A stretch of DNA of 47,010 bases from Acidovorax delafieldii 2AN (GCF_000175235.1 NZ_ACQT01000014.1:1-47010), one strand, 5' to 3'. Shown: positions 30,505 to 38,337, numbered from the stretch's first letter. A program made the numbers and translations. The notes: generated from the sequence alone by a model not told the origin.

Positions 30505-32976
30505 ATGCACGGCTTCCAGCCCAATGCCGCGCGCCGAATGGCGCAATTGCCATCCCCTGAGCAGAAGCGCTATGCAGATGGTGGCACCGTCCCATACGGC
30601 GCACGCGGTCTGGCAGGACTGCGCGACCTTATCCCCAAGGTGCAGGCCATGGGCTATCCACAGGCCGCCCAAGCTCAGGCACCTGCCGCACCATCGGCTT
30701 CCGAACGCCTGCGGTCGATGATCCCCCAGGTGGAAGCCATGGGCTACAAGCAGCAGCCGCAGTACCTGGCGCGCGGCGGTGTGGTGCGCGGCCCAGGCAC
30801 TGGGACCAGCGATTCCATCGAGACCGAGGCCGAGCCCGGCACGTTCATCATGCCGGCCGACAGCACCGAGACCATCGGTCCCGATGCGCTGGAGAAGCTG
30901 GGAACGGTTCCGGTGAAGTTGAGCAACGGAGAATTCGAGTTCCCGCCCGAACAGGTCATGGCCTTGGGTATGGCCGTGCTCAAGCTGCTCAAGGACACCA
31001 CCCACGAGCCGGTGCACGGCGAGGACGGCGGCCAGACTGATGAGGAAATCGGGGAAGGCGCAGCCCATGAGAATGCAGAGGCCGCAGCGGGCGGCGTGGA
31101 GGACGACACGGAGGAAGAGGGCCTGTGCTTCCGGCCTGGCGCCCGTGAGCGTATGGCCCAGATGCCCATGGCGTTCGCCGATGGCGGTCTGGTGCAGAAC
31201 GACATCACCCGCATTGGCAACAGCTACAGCGGGGGCAATGTCGGAGGCAACGTGACGATCAACGGGCAGGCTGGCGCAGGGACAGTCAGCTCTGTTCCTT
31301 GGACGAATCCTGCAGCAACGGCCCCTTCGGCTACGTCAGCGCCAGCGGCTACACCGACGGCGGCAATGTCGGCAATGTCTGCAACGACTCCAGCGCCTGC
31401 CCCAGCACCAGCGCCAGTGGCGCCCATGGGCTGGGCAGAACGCAATGCCCAGCGCAATACCCAGGTGACGGCCAGCTCCATCTTGGACAGCCCGGAGCGG
31501 CGCGCAGCCCAAGCTGCATTGGCAGCACCGGTGGGATTTCAGTCGGCTGAGCAGCGGCTGGGCTCCTACTCTGACCCGCGCAGCTCGCTGTATGACCCCA
31601 ATCCCTATGCCGCAAACAATGCCGCGAAGCTGGCTGCGCCTGCGGGCTACCAGCCTCGGCGCTACGCCGACGGTGGCGTTGTTCAGGATGACTTGGCCAA
31701 GCGCCTCGAGCAGACACCCGTCGGTGGGCCTGTCGGTTGGACGGGAGGCGGGCGTTCGGCTGCATCGGCCCCGGTGGCTGCTGCGGCCGTTCCTGCAGCG
31801 GCGCCTGCGGAAGCACCAGCTCCGGCACCATCTCCTGCGCCAGCTCCATCCGGCGCCCTGAGCCGCGCCGCTTCCTTGGCAACGCCAGCACCAACTCCAG
31901 AGACAGCAACGCAGGCTTTGAGCACGCTGGCAACCCAGGGGTTCACCCATAGTGGCCAGAGCACGGGTGCTGCCGATGGTCTGGCGCGCCGTGGCGCCGC
32001 AGATGCCATGGCGCTCATGCCAAATGCGCCACCACCCGTCCAGGCACCGGTGATCCGCAACAGCACGAACGACTGGGCGGCACGCAAGGCTCTGGAGAAC
32101 CTTGCCACTTCAGCATCCAGCATCACGAACGACCGGCGCTGGGGCGGAGAGGGCGCGAAGTCGCAAGATCGCCTCGCGCTCCAGCAGGCGCAGGCCACCG
32201 ACGCGGCCCTGCAGATGGCGGCACCGCGGCTGGCCGAGTCCGCCATGCGTGAGCAGGGAGATACCCAGCGTGCAGGCCTGAGTCTCTCTGCCGCAGCAGC
32301 CAACGGGGCCGCCGATCGTATGGGAGCGATGGACCGCACGCTGATCACCGAGCGCGGGAACAACACGCGGGCTGGCATTTCGGCGCTCGCTGCAGTTGAA
32401 GCGGCTCGCACTAGGGCTGAATCTGCAGGTGGGAAACCACTTGCCGGGCCAGTGCTCAAACAACTTACGGAAGCGCGCGACAACGCTGTAACCATTGGGA
32501 ACTTGAACAACACGTTCAAGCCGGAATTTGCCAATAAGGGGATTATGGGTGTCGGAGCCGATCTTTCGTTGATGGGCAAATCGGTTGTAGGAATCGACAA
32601 AGATGCCGTGGACTGGTGGAAGAACTATCGCAAGCAGGCGGAGCTGACCGAGCGCCACGCGCTTTTCGGTGCATCCTTAACCCCTGGCGAACAGGATTCA
32701 TGGAGGTCCGCCGATATAGGCCCAGGCATGCACCCCGATGTAATCAAGAAGAACCTCGCAACCCGGGCCGCGCTGTCTTCGAAGATTTTCGGTAACACGC
32801 GGCAGGATCTAATCGACGCAGGGCATAGCGAAGAGCGGATTAATGCGATTGCTAACCGGGAGGCGGGCGCGTCAGCGGCTCCAGCAGTGGCCAACCCGCA
32901 GCCAGGAAAGCCCGCGGCGGCCGGGGCAAAGCAGCCAGCTAATCGTCCATCCTTGGATACCTTCTGGAGCAAGTAA
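30505..32976 (+). CDS. Large ejection-type virion protein with ADGG motifs
   Basis: 823 residues; AAAGG 7-8 nt upstream. Four copies of a Y/F-A-x-GG-x-V motif occur at about residues 22 (RYADGGTV), 86 (YLARGGVV), 224 (FADGGLV) and 386 (RYADGGVV), separated by Ala/Pro-rich linkers. The C-terminal half is helical. The order (after the tail genes, before a second long Ala/Gly-rich protein, then immI) corresponds to the P22 gp20/gp16 ejection proteins that enter the cell with the DNA. Stop and next start overlap by one base (TAATG). Confidence 0.65.
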   Translation: MHGFQPNAARRMAQLPSPEQKRYADGGTVPYGARGLAGLRDLIPKVQAMGYPQAAQAQAPAAPSASERLRSMIPQVEAMGYKQQPQYLARGGVVRGPGTGTSDSIETEAEPGTFIMPADSTETIGPDALEKLGTVPVKLSNGEFEFPPEQVMALGMAVLKLLKDTTHEPVHGEDGGQTDEEIGEGAAHENAEAAAGGVEDDTEEEGLCFRPGARERMAQMPMAFADGGLVQNDITRIGNSYSGGNVGGNVTINGQAGAGTVSSVPWTNPAATAPSATSAPAATPTAAMSAMSATTPAPAPAPAPVAPMGWAERNAQRNTQVTASSILDSPERRAAQAALAAPVGFQSAEQRLGSYSDPRSSLYDPNPYAANNAAKLAAPAGYQPRRYADGGVVQDDLAKRLEQTPVGGPVGWTGGGRSAASAPVAAAAVPAAAPAEAPAPAPSPAPAPSGALSRAASLATPAPTPETATQALSTLATQGFTHSGQSTGAADGLARRGAADAMALMPNAPPPVQAPVIRNSTNDWAARKALENLATSASSITNDRRWGGEGAKSQDRLALQQAQATDAALQMAAPRLAESAMREQGDTQRAGLSLSAAAANGAADRMGAMDRTLITERGNNTRAGISALAAVEAARTRAESAGGKPLAGPVLKQLTEARDNAVTIGNLNNTFKPEFANKGIMGVGADLSLMGKSVVGIDKDAVDWWKNYRKQAELTERHALFGASLTPGEQDSWRSADIGPGMHPDVIKKNLATRAALSSKIFGNTRQDLIDAGHSEERINAIANREAGASAAPAVANPQPGKPAAAGAKQPANRPSLDTFWSK

Positions 32977-35009
32977 TGGCCACATTCGATTCTGATGCTG
33001 CACGCAAGGCTGGATATTCCGATGCAGAAATCAACGATCACATGGGACAGTCTTTGGGTTTTGATGTGGCTGGGGCGCGCAAGGCGGGCTACTCCGATGC
33101 TGACATTGCCGGGCAACTGCGGACGCCGCGTAAACCGGCGCCAGGCGTTTCCGAGAGTTTCGGCATGGGAGCGCTTCGTGGCGCCAAGGACGTGATTGAC
33201 ACTGGCGCCCAGCTCTTGGCCACAGGCTTCGACAAGATCGCAGGCACCAGCGAAGGCCAGCGTGTGGCAGACATGAATGCTGCCGGAAAGAAGGAATTCG
33301 ACGCCCAGTACGGAAAGGACAACACGGCGGCCAGTCTGGGAAGGGTAGGGGGCCAGATAGTTGCCACATTGCCGGTGGGTGGCGCGCTGGGCGCCGGGGT
33401 GAAGGCTGCCGGTGTTGCGGGTATTCTTCCCAAGGCAGCAATCCCGCTGGGCGAGGCTATCGCAACAGGCGGAATGCGTAGCGGGCCACTTGCGGCAGAC
33501 GCATCACTTGTGGCAAGGGCAGCTGACATGGGCGTAAGGATGGCAGGTGGTGCTATTGCTGGCGGCGCATCCGCTGCTCTTGTGGACCCAGACTCTGCGG
33601 CGCTTGGTGCTGGTATCGGCGCAGCACTACCGCCCTCCCTTGCCGCTGCTGGCAAGGTAGGACGTGTGGTGGGCTCTGCAGTCGCGCCATTCACGCAGGG
33701 AGGCAAGGACAAGATCGCCGGAAGTGTGTTGCGCCAATTTGCAACTGACCCCGACGCGGCGCAGACCGCGTTGCGCGCTGCGCCCGAGGTCGTCCCAGGA
33801 TCTGCACCCTCTACCGCTGCAGCGGCCGGGGATGTCGGATTGGCAGGGCTGCAGCGAACTGTCATCAACAGGAACCCGGTCTTGGCCGCAGAGCTTGCGG
33901 AACGCGCCACAGCTCAGAACGAAGCAAGAACCCGAGCGATTGAGGCAATTGCTGGTAACCGCGGAAAAATCGCTGCTGCGGAGGAGGCGCGCAACCTTGC
34001 GACGGGCGCGATGAGAGAGGCGGCTCTTGACAGGGCGGGGGATGTGCCAGCCAAAACATTGATCGGAGGAATCAACAGTCTGCTGGCGGACCCAAATAAT
34101 GCGGGGCTTTTGGCGCAGCGTGCTCTGCGTCAGTTTCGAGGGCAGATTGTTGGCGCATCGAAGAATGACGCAATTAATGCGAGGGCACTATACGCAATCC
34201 GGAAGGACATCAATGATGCTCTCGGAGGAAAGCTACAGGGAGAATCAGGCAATCTGAAGAACGCTAGATCGCAACTGATCGGTTTGAAGGACATGATCGA
34301 TGAATCCATTGAAGCAGCATCTAATCGCGTTGCACCATCGGCAGAGCGTGGGATTGCCAGTGCGGGCGAGCGCGGGATGGCGCCCCGCCAAGCAGGCACG
34401 GCCTCTGCGGATAACGTGACTGGCGCGCAGCCTGCGGCGTCGTGGCGGGAGTACCTTCGGCAGTATTCTGAGCAGTCCGTTCCAATCGACCAGATGAAAG
34501 CCCTCGAAGATGTAATGAAGCGCGTGCAGACGGGAGCGATGGATACACGCGGCAACTTGGTGATGAGCAGTGCGAAACTGAACAACATCCTCAAGAATGA
34601 GGGGGACGATTTGGCGCGCACTCTGACGCCGGAGCAACTGCAGACGCTCCGGAACGTGCAAGCTGACTTGAATGCATCTACCCTGGCCAGCACCGCAGGT
34701 AAGGCGGTAGGCAGCAACACGGTGCAAAACCTGGGGAGCGACCGGTTTCTTTCTGAGGTCGCAGGCAAGCGCCTGGCCGGGAGTGGCCTGGCTCAGGACA
34801 CCCTTGGGAGGGTTGCCGGGTTCGCTGCCAAGCGGTCAAACGCAGCCATCGAGGATCGGCTTGGAGAGGCGATGCTTGACCCAGGCACCGCTGCGCTGCT
34901 CATGGAATTGGCGAAGCGGCCGGATCTGCTTCAGCGGCTGGGGCAATCCCAGGGGGCTAGTTTGGCGGCGCGGGCGGCGCCTGTGCTTCTTTCAAATGGG
35001 CAGCGGTGA
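32976..35009 (+). CDS. Large ejection-type virion protein with AGYSD repeats
   Basis: 677 residues. The N-terminus holds two copies of ARKAGYSDAEI/ARKAGYSDADI at about residues 8-20 and 33-46, a motif seen in phage internal virion proteins. Residues about 120-240 are Gly/Ala-rich and hydrophobic (GGQIVATLPVGGALGAGVKA, then AGGAIAGGASAALVDPDSAA), suitable for membrane insertion. Long helices follow. This resembles a DNA-ejection protein in the P22 gp16 position. Confidence 0.65.
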   Translation: MATFDSDAARKAGYSDAEINDHMGQSLGFDVAGARKAGYSDADIAGQLRTPRKPAPGVSESFGMGALRGAKDVIDTGAQLLATGFDKIAGTSEGQRVADMNAAGKKEFDAQYGKDNTAASLGRVGGQIVATLPVGGALGAGVKAAGVAGILPKAAIPLGEAIATGGMRSGPLAADASLVARAADMGVRMAGGAIAGGASAALVDPDSAALGAGIGAALPPSLAAAGKVGRVVGSAVAPFTQGGKDKIAGSVLRQFATDPDAAQTALRAAPEVVPGSAPSTAAAAGDVGLAGLQRTVINRNPVLAAELAERATAQNEARTRAIEAIAGNRGKIAAAEEARNLATGAMREAALDRAGDVPAKTLIGGINSLLADPNNAGLLAQRALRQFRGQIVGASKNDAINARALYAIRKDINDALGGKLQGESGNLKNARSQLIGLKDMIDESIEAASNRVAPSAERGIASAGERGMAPRQAGTASADNVTGAQPAASWREYLRQYSEQSVPIDQMKALEDVMKRVQTGAMDTRGNLVMSSAKLNNILKNEGDDLARTLTPEQLQTLRNVQADLNASTLASTAGKAVGSNTVQNLGSDRFLSEVAGKRLAGSGLAQDTLGRVAGFAAKRSNAAIEDRLGEAMLDPGTAALLMELAKRPDLLQRLGQSQGASLAARAAPVLLSNGQR

Positions 35010-35040
35010 TACATTGCACACAGACAGACTGGAGAATTCT

Positions 35041-35268
35041 GTGGACGATTTTCGCGAATCACAAAGCAAAGAGCTGAAGGAGCTTGGGCATATCGCCCTC
35101 AACACAAGCTTGTTGTCTGACCTTCTTGAGCAGGCATACCCTGTCATAAAAGACAGAGTAGAAATTGGGTTCGCTGATTTAACTTCCGAGGTGAAGTCGG
35201 TTCGCGGCACCTTGCAGGCGATCTTGGTCGCTCTCGTTGTGATCGCCATCATCCTTCTGATGAAATGA
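35041..35268 (+). CDS. Small C-tail-anchored membrane protein
   Basis: 75 residues from GTG at 35041 (GGAG 6 nt upstream). An ATG at 34998 in the same frame has no ribosome-binding site and overlaps the previous gene. A soluble charged N-terminal helix (ESQSKELKELGHIALNTSLL) is followed by one C-terminal membrane segment (LQAILVALVVIAIILLMK). Its position resembles that of superinfection-exclusion genes in P22-like phages (sieA near immI), but there is no sequence evidence for such a role. ATGA-coupled to the next small gene. Confidence 0.55.
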   Translation: MDDFRESQSKELKELGHIALNTSLLSDLLEQAYPVIKDRVEIGFADLTSEVKSVRGTLQAILVALVVIAIILLMK

Positions 35269-35363
35269 CCGCCTTCCTATGGTTCAAGGTCGGCTGCTTT
35301 GTGGCCCTTGTGCTCTGGGAATTCGCCAAGGGCGTGATGCAGGGTATTCGCGCTGGGCGTTGA
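35265..35363 (+). CDS. 32-residue single-pass membrane microprotein
   Basis: MTAFLWFKVGCFVALVLWEF followed by AKGVMQGIRAGR: one hydrophobic segment and a basic tail. The start overlaps the previous stop as ATGA, which argues for translation. Two adjacent tiny membrane proteins in one unit suggest a joint envelope function; which one is unknown. Confidence 0.5.
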   Translation: MTAFLWFKVGCFVALVLWEFAKGVMQGIRAGR

Positions 35364-35377
35364 GCAAACTCGTTCGG

Positions 35378-35779
35378 CTACCTAGGGCAGGACTGTAGGC
35401 GCTGGGAGTGCAGCGACATTGCCAACGCTGCTACGCCCGTGGCGAACTTTGCGAGAGGATTCTTGCGGCAGTAATTTTCAACCCAAGATAGCGCCTGATT
35501 CGAGCTTACAGCAGGGAAAATCTCGCAGGTATTTGGTGTCAGCATGTTGTACGCCGACTGGAACCCTGATACGAACATGGTGTACCCGTGCATGGCGTTG
35601 ACATATCCGGGAGTGCCAAATCCGTAAGTCTTCGCTTGGGATATGGAATTTACGAACTCTGGGCATTCGACGGACCCAACGCCACCCCCGTGATAATACT
35701 TTCCCGCACTGTCAGCGGAATGTGCGACTGAGCATGCAGCAATCGCCGCTGTGCAAATGATCTTCATGGCGAAGCGCAT
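35378..35779 (-). CDS. Secreted Rap1a/Tai-like small protein (moron)
   Basis: 133 residues from the ATG at 35779 (GGAGGG 5 nt upstream). A signal peptide, MRFAMKIICTAAIAACSVAH, ends near residue 22. The mature part has cysteines in GSVECPEF, NTCEIF and ENYCRKNP, with the final ALSWVENYCRKNPLAKFATG typical of Rap1a/Tai-like proteins, a family first known as immunity proteins of secreted effectors and also found in prophages. Leftward, against the surrounding late genes, so probably expressed in the lysogen. A periplasmic protective or conversion role is an inference. Confidence 0.6.
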   Translation of the reverse strand: MRFAMKIICTAAIAACSVAHSADSAGKYYHGGGVGSVECPEFVNSISQAKTYGFGTPGYVNAMHGYTMFVSGFQSAYNMLTPNTCEIFPAVSSNQALSWVENYCRKNPLAKFATGVAALAMSLHSQRLQSCPR

Positions 35780-35831
35780 AGTTTCCCTCCTGCCCCAACT
35801 CTAGCAGGGCAGGAAGGAGCAGGGCGCCTCA

Positions 35832-35851
35832 CTAAGTCAGGGGTGACTTAG
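35832..35851 (-). other. Perfect hairpin at the end of the mnt-like gene
   Basis: CTAAGTCA-GGGG-TGACTTAG, 8-bp arms, overlaps the stop codon of the 35848-36330 gene. No T-run follows, so it is a poor terminator; it may protect the 3' end. Confidence 0.4.
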
Positions 35852-36330
35852 CTGGCGGCGGGGCGCATTCTTGCTACGTGCGACTCAGACAACTTCCGCT
35901 GAGCAATCTGGAGCGCAATCTCGGCCTCTTTCAGCTTTATCTGGGCTCGCTCTGCTTCGTCAAGCGCCGCCAAACGCCGCTCTTTCATTTCACGAGCGGC
36001 TTCAGAGCGCGGATCTATCTGCGAATACCCGTGCTCTTGAATCACCAGTGCGTCATATCGCATGCGGGCCCTGGAGAACTCGTCCCGCGCTTGAGCTACG
36101 TGGTTCTGGGCCATGTGGAAGTCCATCTGCGCGATGGATATATCAAGCATGGAATTCAGATCCTCATGGTCTCTCGCTGGGAACACCGAAGCCGCAAAGC
36201 TCGCCTCAAGGCGGGCGACGATTTCAGCGTTGAACGTTCTGGTGTTGGCTTTAGCGGCCTGGTGTATGCGCGCATGAAGTTCCGGCGGCACACGCAGCGC
36301 CGTGCGGATGTAGTCGTCTTGAGTAGCCAT
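35848..36330 (-). CDS. Mnt/Arc-family repressor with coiled-coil tail (mnt-like)
   Basis: 160 residues. The N-terminal 45 residues form a ribbon-helix-helix: strand DYIRTALRVPPELHARIHQA, then KANTRTFNAEIVARLEASF, matching the ANGRSMNSEL region of P22 Mnt. The remaining 110 residues form a long coiled coil (MKERRLAALDEAERAQIKLK), consistent with Mnt, which tetramerises through a C-terminal coiled coil, though P22 Mnt has only 82 residues. It is divergent from the arc-like gene across shared operator half-sites, the same arrangement as mnt and arc-ant in P22 immI. It should repress ant in the lysogen. Confidence 0.8.
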   Translation of the reverse strand: MATQDDYIRTALRVPPELHARIHQAAKANTRTFNAEIVARLEASFAASVFPARDHEDLNSMLDISIAQMDFHMAQNHVAQARDEFSRARMRYDALVIQEHGYSQIDPRSEAAREMKERRLAALDEAERAQIKLKEAEIALQIAQRKLSESHVARMRPAAS

Positions 36331-36351
36331 TGGCTACGAGTTTAGGTCATG

Positions 36352-36412
36352 GCTTCAAAATAAAGTTGACATCACTTTGAAGCCTGGCATAATTTTGGAC
36401 AGCTTCAAAGTG
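36352..36412 (+). promoter_or_regulatory. immI-like promoter (Pant) and operators
   Basis: Rightward -35 TTGACA (36366-36371), 16-bp spacer, -10 CATAAT (36388-36393). CACTTTGAAGC (36373-36383) in the spacer and its inverse GCTTCAAAGTG (36402-36412) downstream flank the -10; a third half-site, GCTTCAAAATA, is at 36352-36362. The repeats are unlike the CI operators and are probably the Arc/Mnt-like binding sites. Confidence 0.75.
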
Positions 36413-36431
36413 AAGCCAGAAAGGATCGAAG

Positions 36432-36605
36432 ATGCAAACACAAACGCAGATGGGAAGCCTCAAGCCCTTTGGCCTGCGGATACCGGATGAGATGAAGGCC
36501 TGGGCCATTGGGCAGGCCAAGAAGGAGCGCATGAGCCTGAATTCCTGGCTCCTACGACTGCTGGACGAGAAGCGCGAGGCACAGCATGACGACGCAGCGC
36601 ACTGA
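36432..36605 (+). CDS. Arc-like ribbon-helix-helix repressor
   Basis: 57 residues (P22 Arc has 53), from ATG with AAGGA 7 nt upstream. The segment LKPFGLRIPDEMKAWAIGQA, then KKERMSLNSWLLRLLDEK, gives the beta-strand and two helices of the fold. The NSWLLRLL motif corresponds to NSEIYQRV in Arc. It is first gene of the transcript from Pant, followed by ant, as in P22, where Arc limits its own operon. Confidence 0.8.
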   Translation: MQTQTQMGSLKPFGLRIPDEMKAWAIGQAKKERMSLNSWLLRLLDEKREAQHDDAAH

Positions 36606-36679
36606 AAAAGGCGAAGCCCCGGTGATTGGACCCACCGAGGCTTCAGGTGAAGCAAACCCTCTACAAAAGGAAAGCAACA
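36605..36679 (-). ncRNA. Predicted sar-like antisense RNA over the ant ribosome-binding site
   Basis: On the minus strand a -10 TAGAAT (36686-36691), with a weak -35 TTGCGC 18 bp upstream, would start RNA near 36679, at the ant ATG. A hairpin (GAAGCC-x-CGGTG / CACCG-x-GGCTTC, 36613-36644) followed by TTTTT at 36605-36609 would end it, giving about 75 nt. The RNA would be complementary to the ant Shine-Dalgarno. P22 has the same device, sar RNA of 68-69 nt, in the same arc-ant gap. Prediction only. Confidence 0.6.
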
Positions 36680-37824
36680 TGGCAGATTCTACGCAACACA
36701 ATGCAACCCGCGCAATCACCGTGCCGTTTCACGGCGCGGACCTGTATGTGGTTGAGCACAACGGCCAGCCATACACCCCAATGAAGCCCATCGTCACGGC
36801 AATGGGGCTGGACTGGGGTAGCCAATTCCGCAAGGTTGCAGCCAACGAGGCGCGGTGGGGTGTTCTCGAATTGAGAATACCTTCGACGGCAACTGTTGTT
36901 GATTCGACAATAGTTGGGTCTGCCGATGGCAAGAGCCGGGAACTGACGTGTATCCCCGTGCGCAAGGTGGCCGCATGGCTTGCCACGGTAGAACCTGGCA
37001 AAGTCAAGAACCCAGACGTGCGCGCCCGCGTCATCCAGTACCAAAACGAGTGCGACGATGTTCTCTGGCGATACTGGAATGATGGCATCGCAATCAACCC
37101 GCGTGCGCTGTACTCGGTGAACCCAGGCGATGTGCTGACCAAGGCCGAGGCCGACACCCTGCGCCAGACGATTGAGGGCATGGCAAAGAAACTGTCTGCC
37201 GACACCAATGTGCAGGGCAAGTTCATCATGCAGGCGTGGTCGAAGCTCAAGAGCCACTTCCATGTGAGCTACCGTGAGATCCCTCGCCATGAGCTGACCG
37301 AGGCCATTTCCATCGTCAACCGCCACACGGTTGAATGGGAGCTGGTAGACGAAGCGCCAAAGGCTGGCACCGTGCAAGAAATCGTTGCCGACTGGGTGAA
37401 GAAGATCGAATCACCCAACGGCTACCCAGCCGTGTTGTTTGAGCCGATCGTCGAGGCAGTGCAGCGCAAGATCGGCCATAGCCAGCCTGCCCAGTCCGAC
37501 GCAGCGCGCACCAAGGCCGCATTCGATGCGGCGTCACAAGCCGCCGCATCAGTTCAAAGCGCGGTGTTCAACGCCGTTCTGTCGGGCAACGATGAATGGA
37601 AATACAGCCGCTGGGTGCTGGCCTTCATTGACGACAGCGCCAAGGGTTCTCCGGCCTACGTGCGCCAACTGGAGCATGGCTCATTCACCACCACCTGGCC
37701 CCGCTTGGTGCGAGATGTGGGAACTGGTGAGTGCATGAGCACTACCGCCGAACTGCTGGACATGGCCTACGCCTGCATGCAGCGCCTGGCCCAACGCGGC
37801 GCAACGACCCGCCTGGCTGCGTAG
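36679..37824 (+). CDS. ant: P22-type antirepressor
   Basis: 381 residues from the ATG at 36679 (AAGGA 7-8 nt upstream). A longer frame from 36586 overlaps the arc-like gene and the terminator hairpin, so it is not used. Residues about 10-125 match the P22 antirepressor N-terminal domain: ITVPFHGADLYVVEHNGQPY, then TPMKPIVTAMGLDWGSQFRK, VRKVAAWLATVEPGKVK, and YQNECDDVLWRYWNDG. The C-terminal 200 residues differ from P22 Ant and are helical. In P22, Ant inactivates c2 repressors; here the S24-type CI at 4355-5071 is the likely target. Confidence 0.88.
   Translation: MADSTQHNATRAITVPFHGADLYVVEHNGQPYTPMKPIVTAMGLDWGSQFRKVAANEARWGVLELRIPSTATVVDSTIVGSADGKSRELTCIPVRKVAAWLATVEPGKVKNPDVRARVIQYQNECDDVLWRYWNDGIAINPRALYSVNPGDVLTKAEADTLRQTIEGMAKKLSADTNVQGKFIMQAWSKLKSHFHVSYREIPRHELTEAISIVNRHTVEWELVDEAPKAGTVQEIVADWVKKIESPNGYPAVLFEPIVEAVQRKIGHSQPAQSDAARTKAAFDAASQAAASVQSAVFNAVLSGNDEWKYSRWVLAFIDDSAKGSPAYVRQLEHGSFTTTWPRLVRDVGTGECMSTTAELLDMAYACMQRLAQRGATTRLAA
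36686..36715 (-). promoter_or_regulatory. Predicted Psar-like promoter inside ant
   Basis: Minus-strand -10 TAGAAT at 36686-36691 (5 of 6 to consensus), 18-bp spacer, weak -35 TTGCGC at 36710-36715. It faces Pant and lies in the first codons of ant. Confidence 0.5.
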
Positions 37825-37844
37825 GCAAGGCTGTCCAAAAGGCA

Positions 37845-37868
37845 GGCCCTCAAACGAGGGCCCTGTTT
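37845..37868 (+). terminator. Terminator after ant
   Basis: Stem GGCCCTC/GAGGGCC with an AAAC loop, then CTGTTT. It lies 20 bp past the ant stop. The T-run is short, so efficiency may be modest. The following 100 bp hold a C5 tract and a GGTTTGGTCGAG box at 37871-37891, possibly a decayed late element. Confidence 0.6.
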
Positions 37869-37972
37869 AACCCCCGTGGGGTTTGGTCGAGATTGCTGGT
37901 CAGTGCACTATCCACGCAGAAGCTCTTCGCTTTCTGCAACTGAAATTACGCCAACCATAGAGAAAGCCAAAA

Positions 37973-38131
37973 ATGGACAACCAACAGCAAACCATCCAAG
38001 GGGCCGACCGTGAAGTCCCAGCCTACGTCCTCATGTATCAAGCAATGCAGGAGGCGCAAATAAAGTTGCCGTCAAATCCCGCAAAACTAGAGCCTTGTCA
38101 GGATGGCCCAAAACCCCTGGCCCAGCCATAA
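37973..38131 (+). CDS. Possible small ORF after ant
   Basis: 52 codons beginning MDNQQQTIQGADREVPA. Only a weak GAGAAAG precedes it. It overlaps the 3' half of the convergent 38031-38300 gene by about 100 bp. Composition of the first half is protein-like. It may be a remnant. Confidence 0.3.
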   Translation: MDNQQQTIQGADREVPAYVLMYQAMQEAQIKLPSNPAKLEPCQDGPKPLAQP

Positions 38132-38300
38132 TCTGGCCTAGCAGTTGGTCATAGTAAGTCCGCACCTTTTCAGGTTCTGGGTGCGCATAGATCAGTGCTT
38201 TGATGGCAAGGTGAGCAACGGAAACCTGCAAGTCCAAGACTTCGACTTGGCTCAGGCGAGCTACCGCTTCAAGTGCCGCCTTCTGCTCAGGTGTTTTCAT
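38031..38300 (-). CDS. Small hypothetical leftward protein
   Basis: 89 residues from ATG at 38300 (AGAGGG 6 nt upstream). Helical and soluble: MKTPEQKAALEAVARLSQVE, VAHLAIKALIYAHPEPEKVR, then YYDQLLGQIMAGPG. No family recognised. Leftward against the late genes, so likely expressed from its own promoter. Shares its upstream motif with the leftward gene at 2215-2430, suggesting co-regulation. Confidence 0.6.
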   Translation of the reverse strand: MKTPEQKAALEAVARLSQVEVLDLQVSVAHLAIKALIYAHPEPEKVRTYYDQLLGQIMAGPGVLGHPDKALVLRDLTATLFAPPALLDT

Positions 38301-38305
38301 GGGGA

Positions 38306-38337
38306 GCCCTCTCGGGAGAAAGTTGGGGAACTTTCAT
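38306..38337 (-). repeat. Upstream motif shared with 2450-2482
   Basis: Minus strand: ATGAAAGTTCCCCAAC, 5 nt, CCCGAGAGGGC, 5 nt, ATG. GAAAGTT-CCCC-AACTTTC is a perfect 7-bp hairpin in this copy; CCCGAGAGGG is a second small hairpin. Confidence 0.6.

Noticed and set aside
36586-36678. A longer start for ant at 36586
   Set aside because: It would overlap the end of the arc-like gene and read through the hairpin, and the ATG at 36679 has a good ribosome-binding site and matches the P22 family.
37871-37910. A sixth late element (C5, GGTTTGGTCGAG box)
   Set aside because: The second box does not match at the required distance and no ATG follows at about 50 bp; at best a decayed copy.
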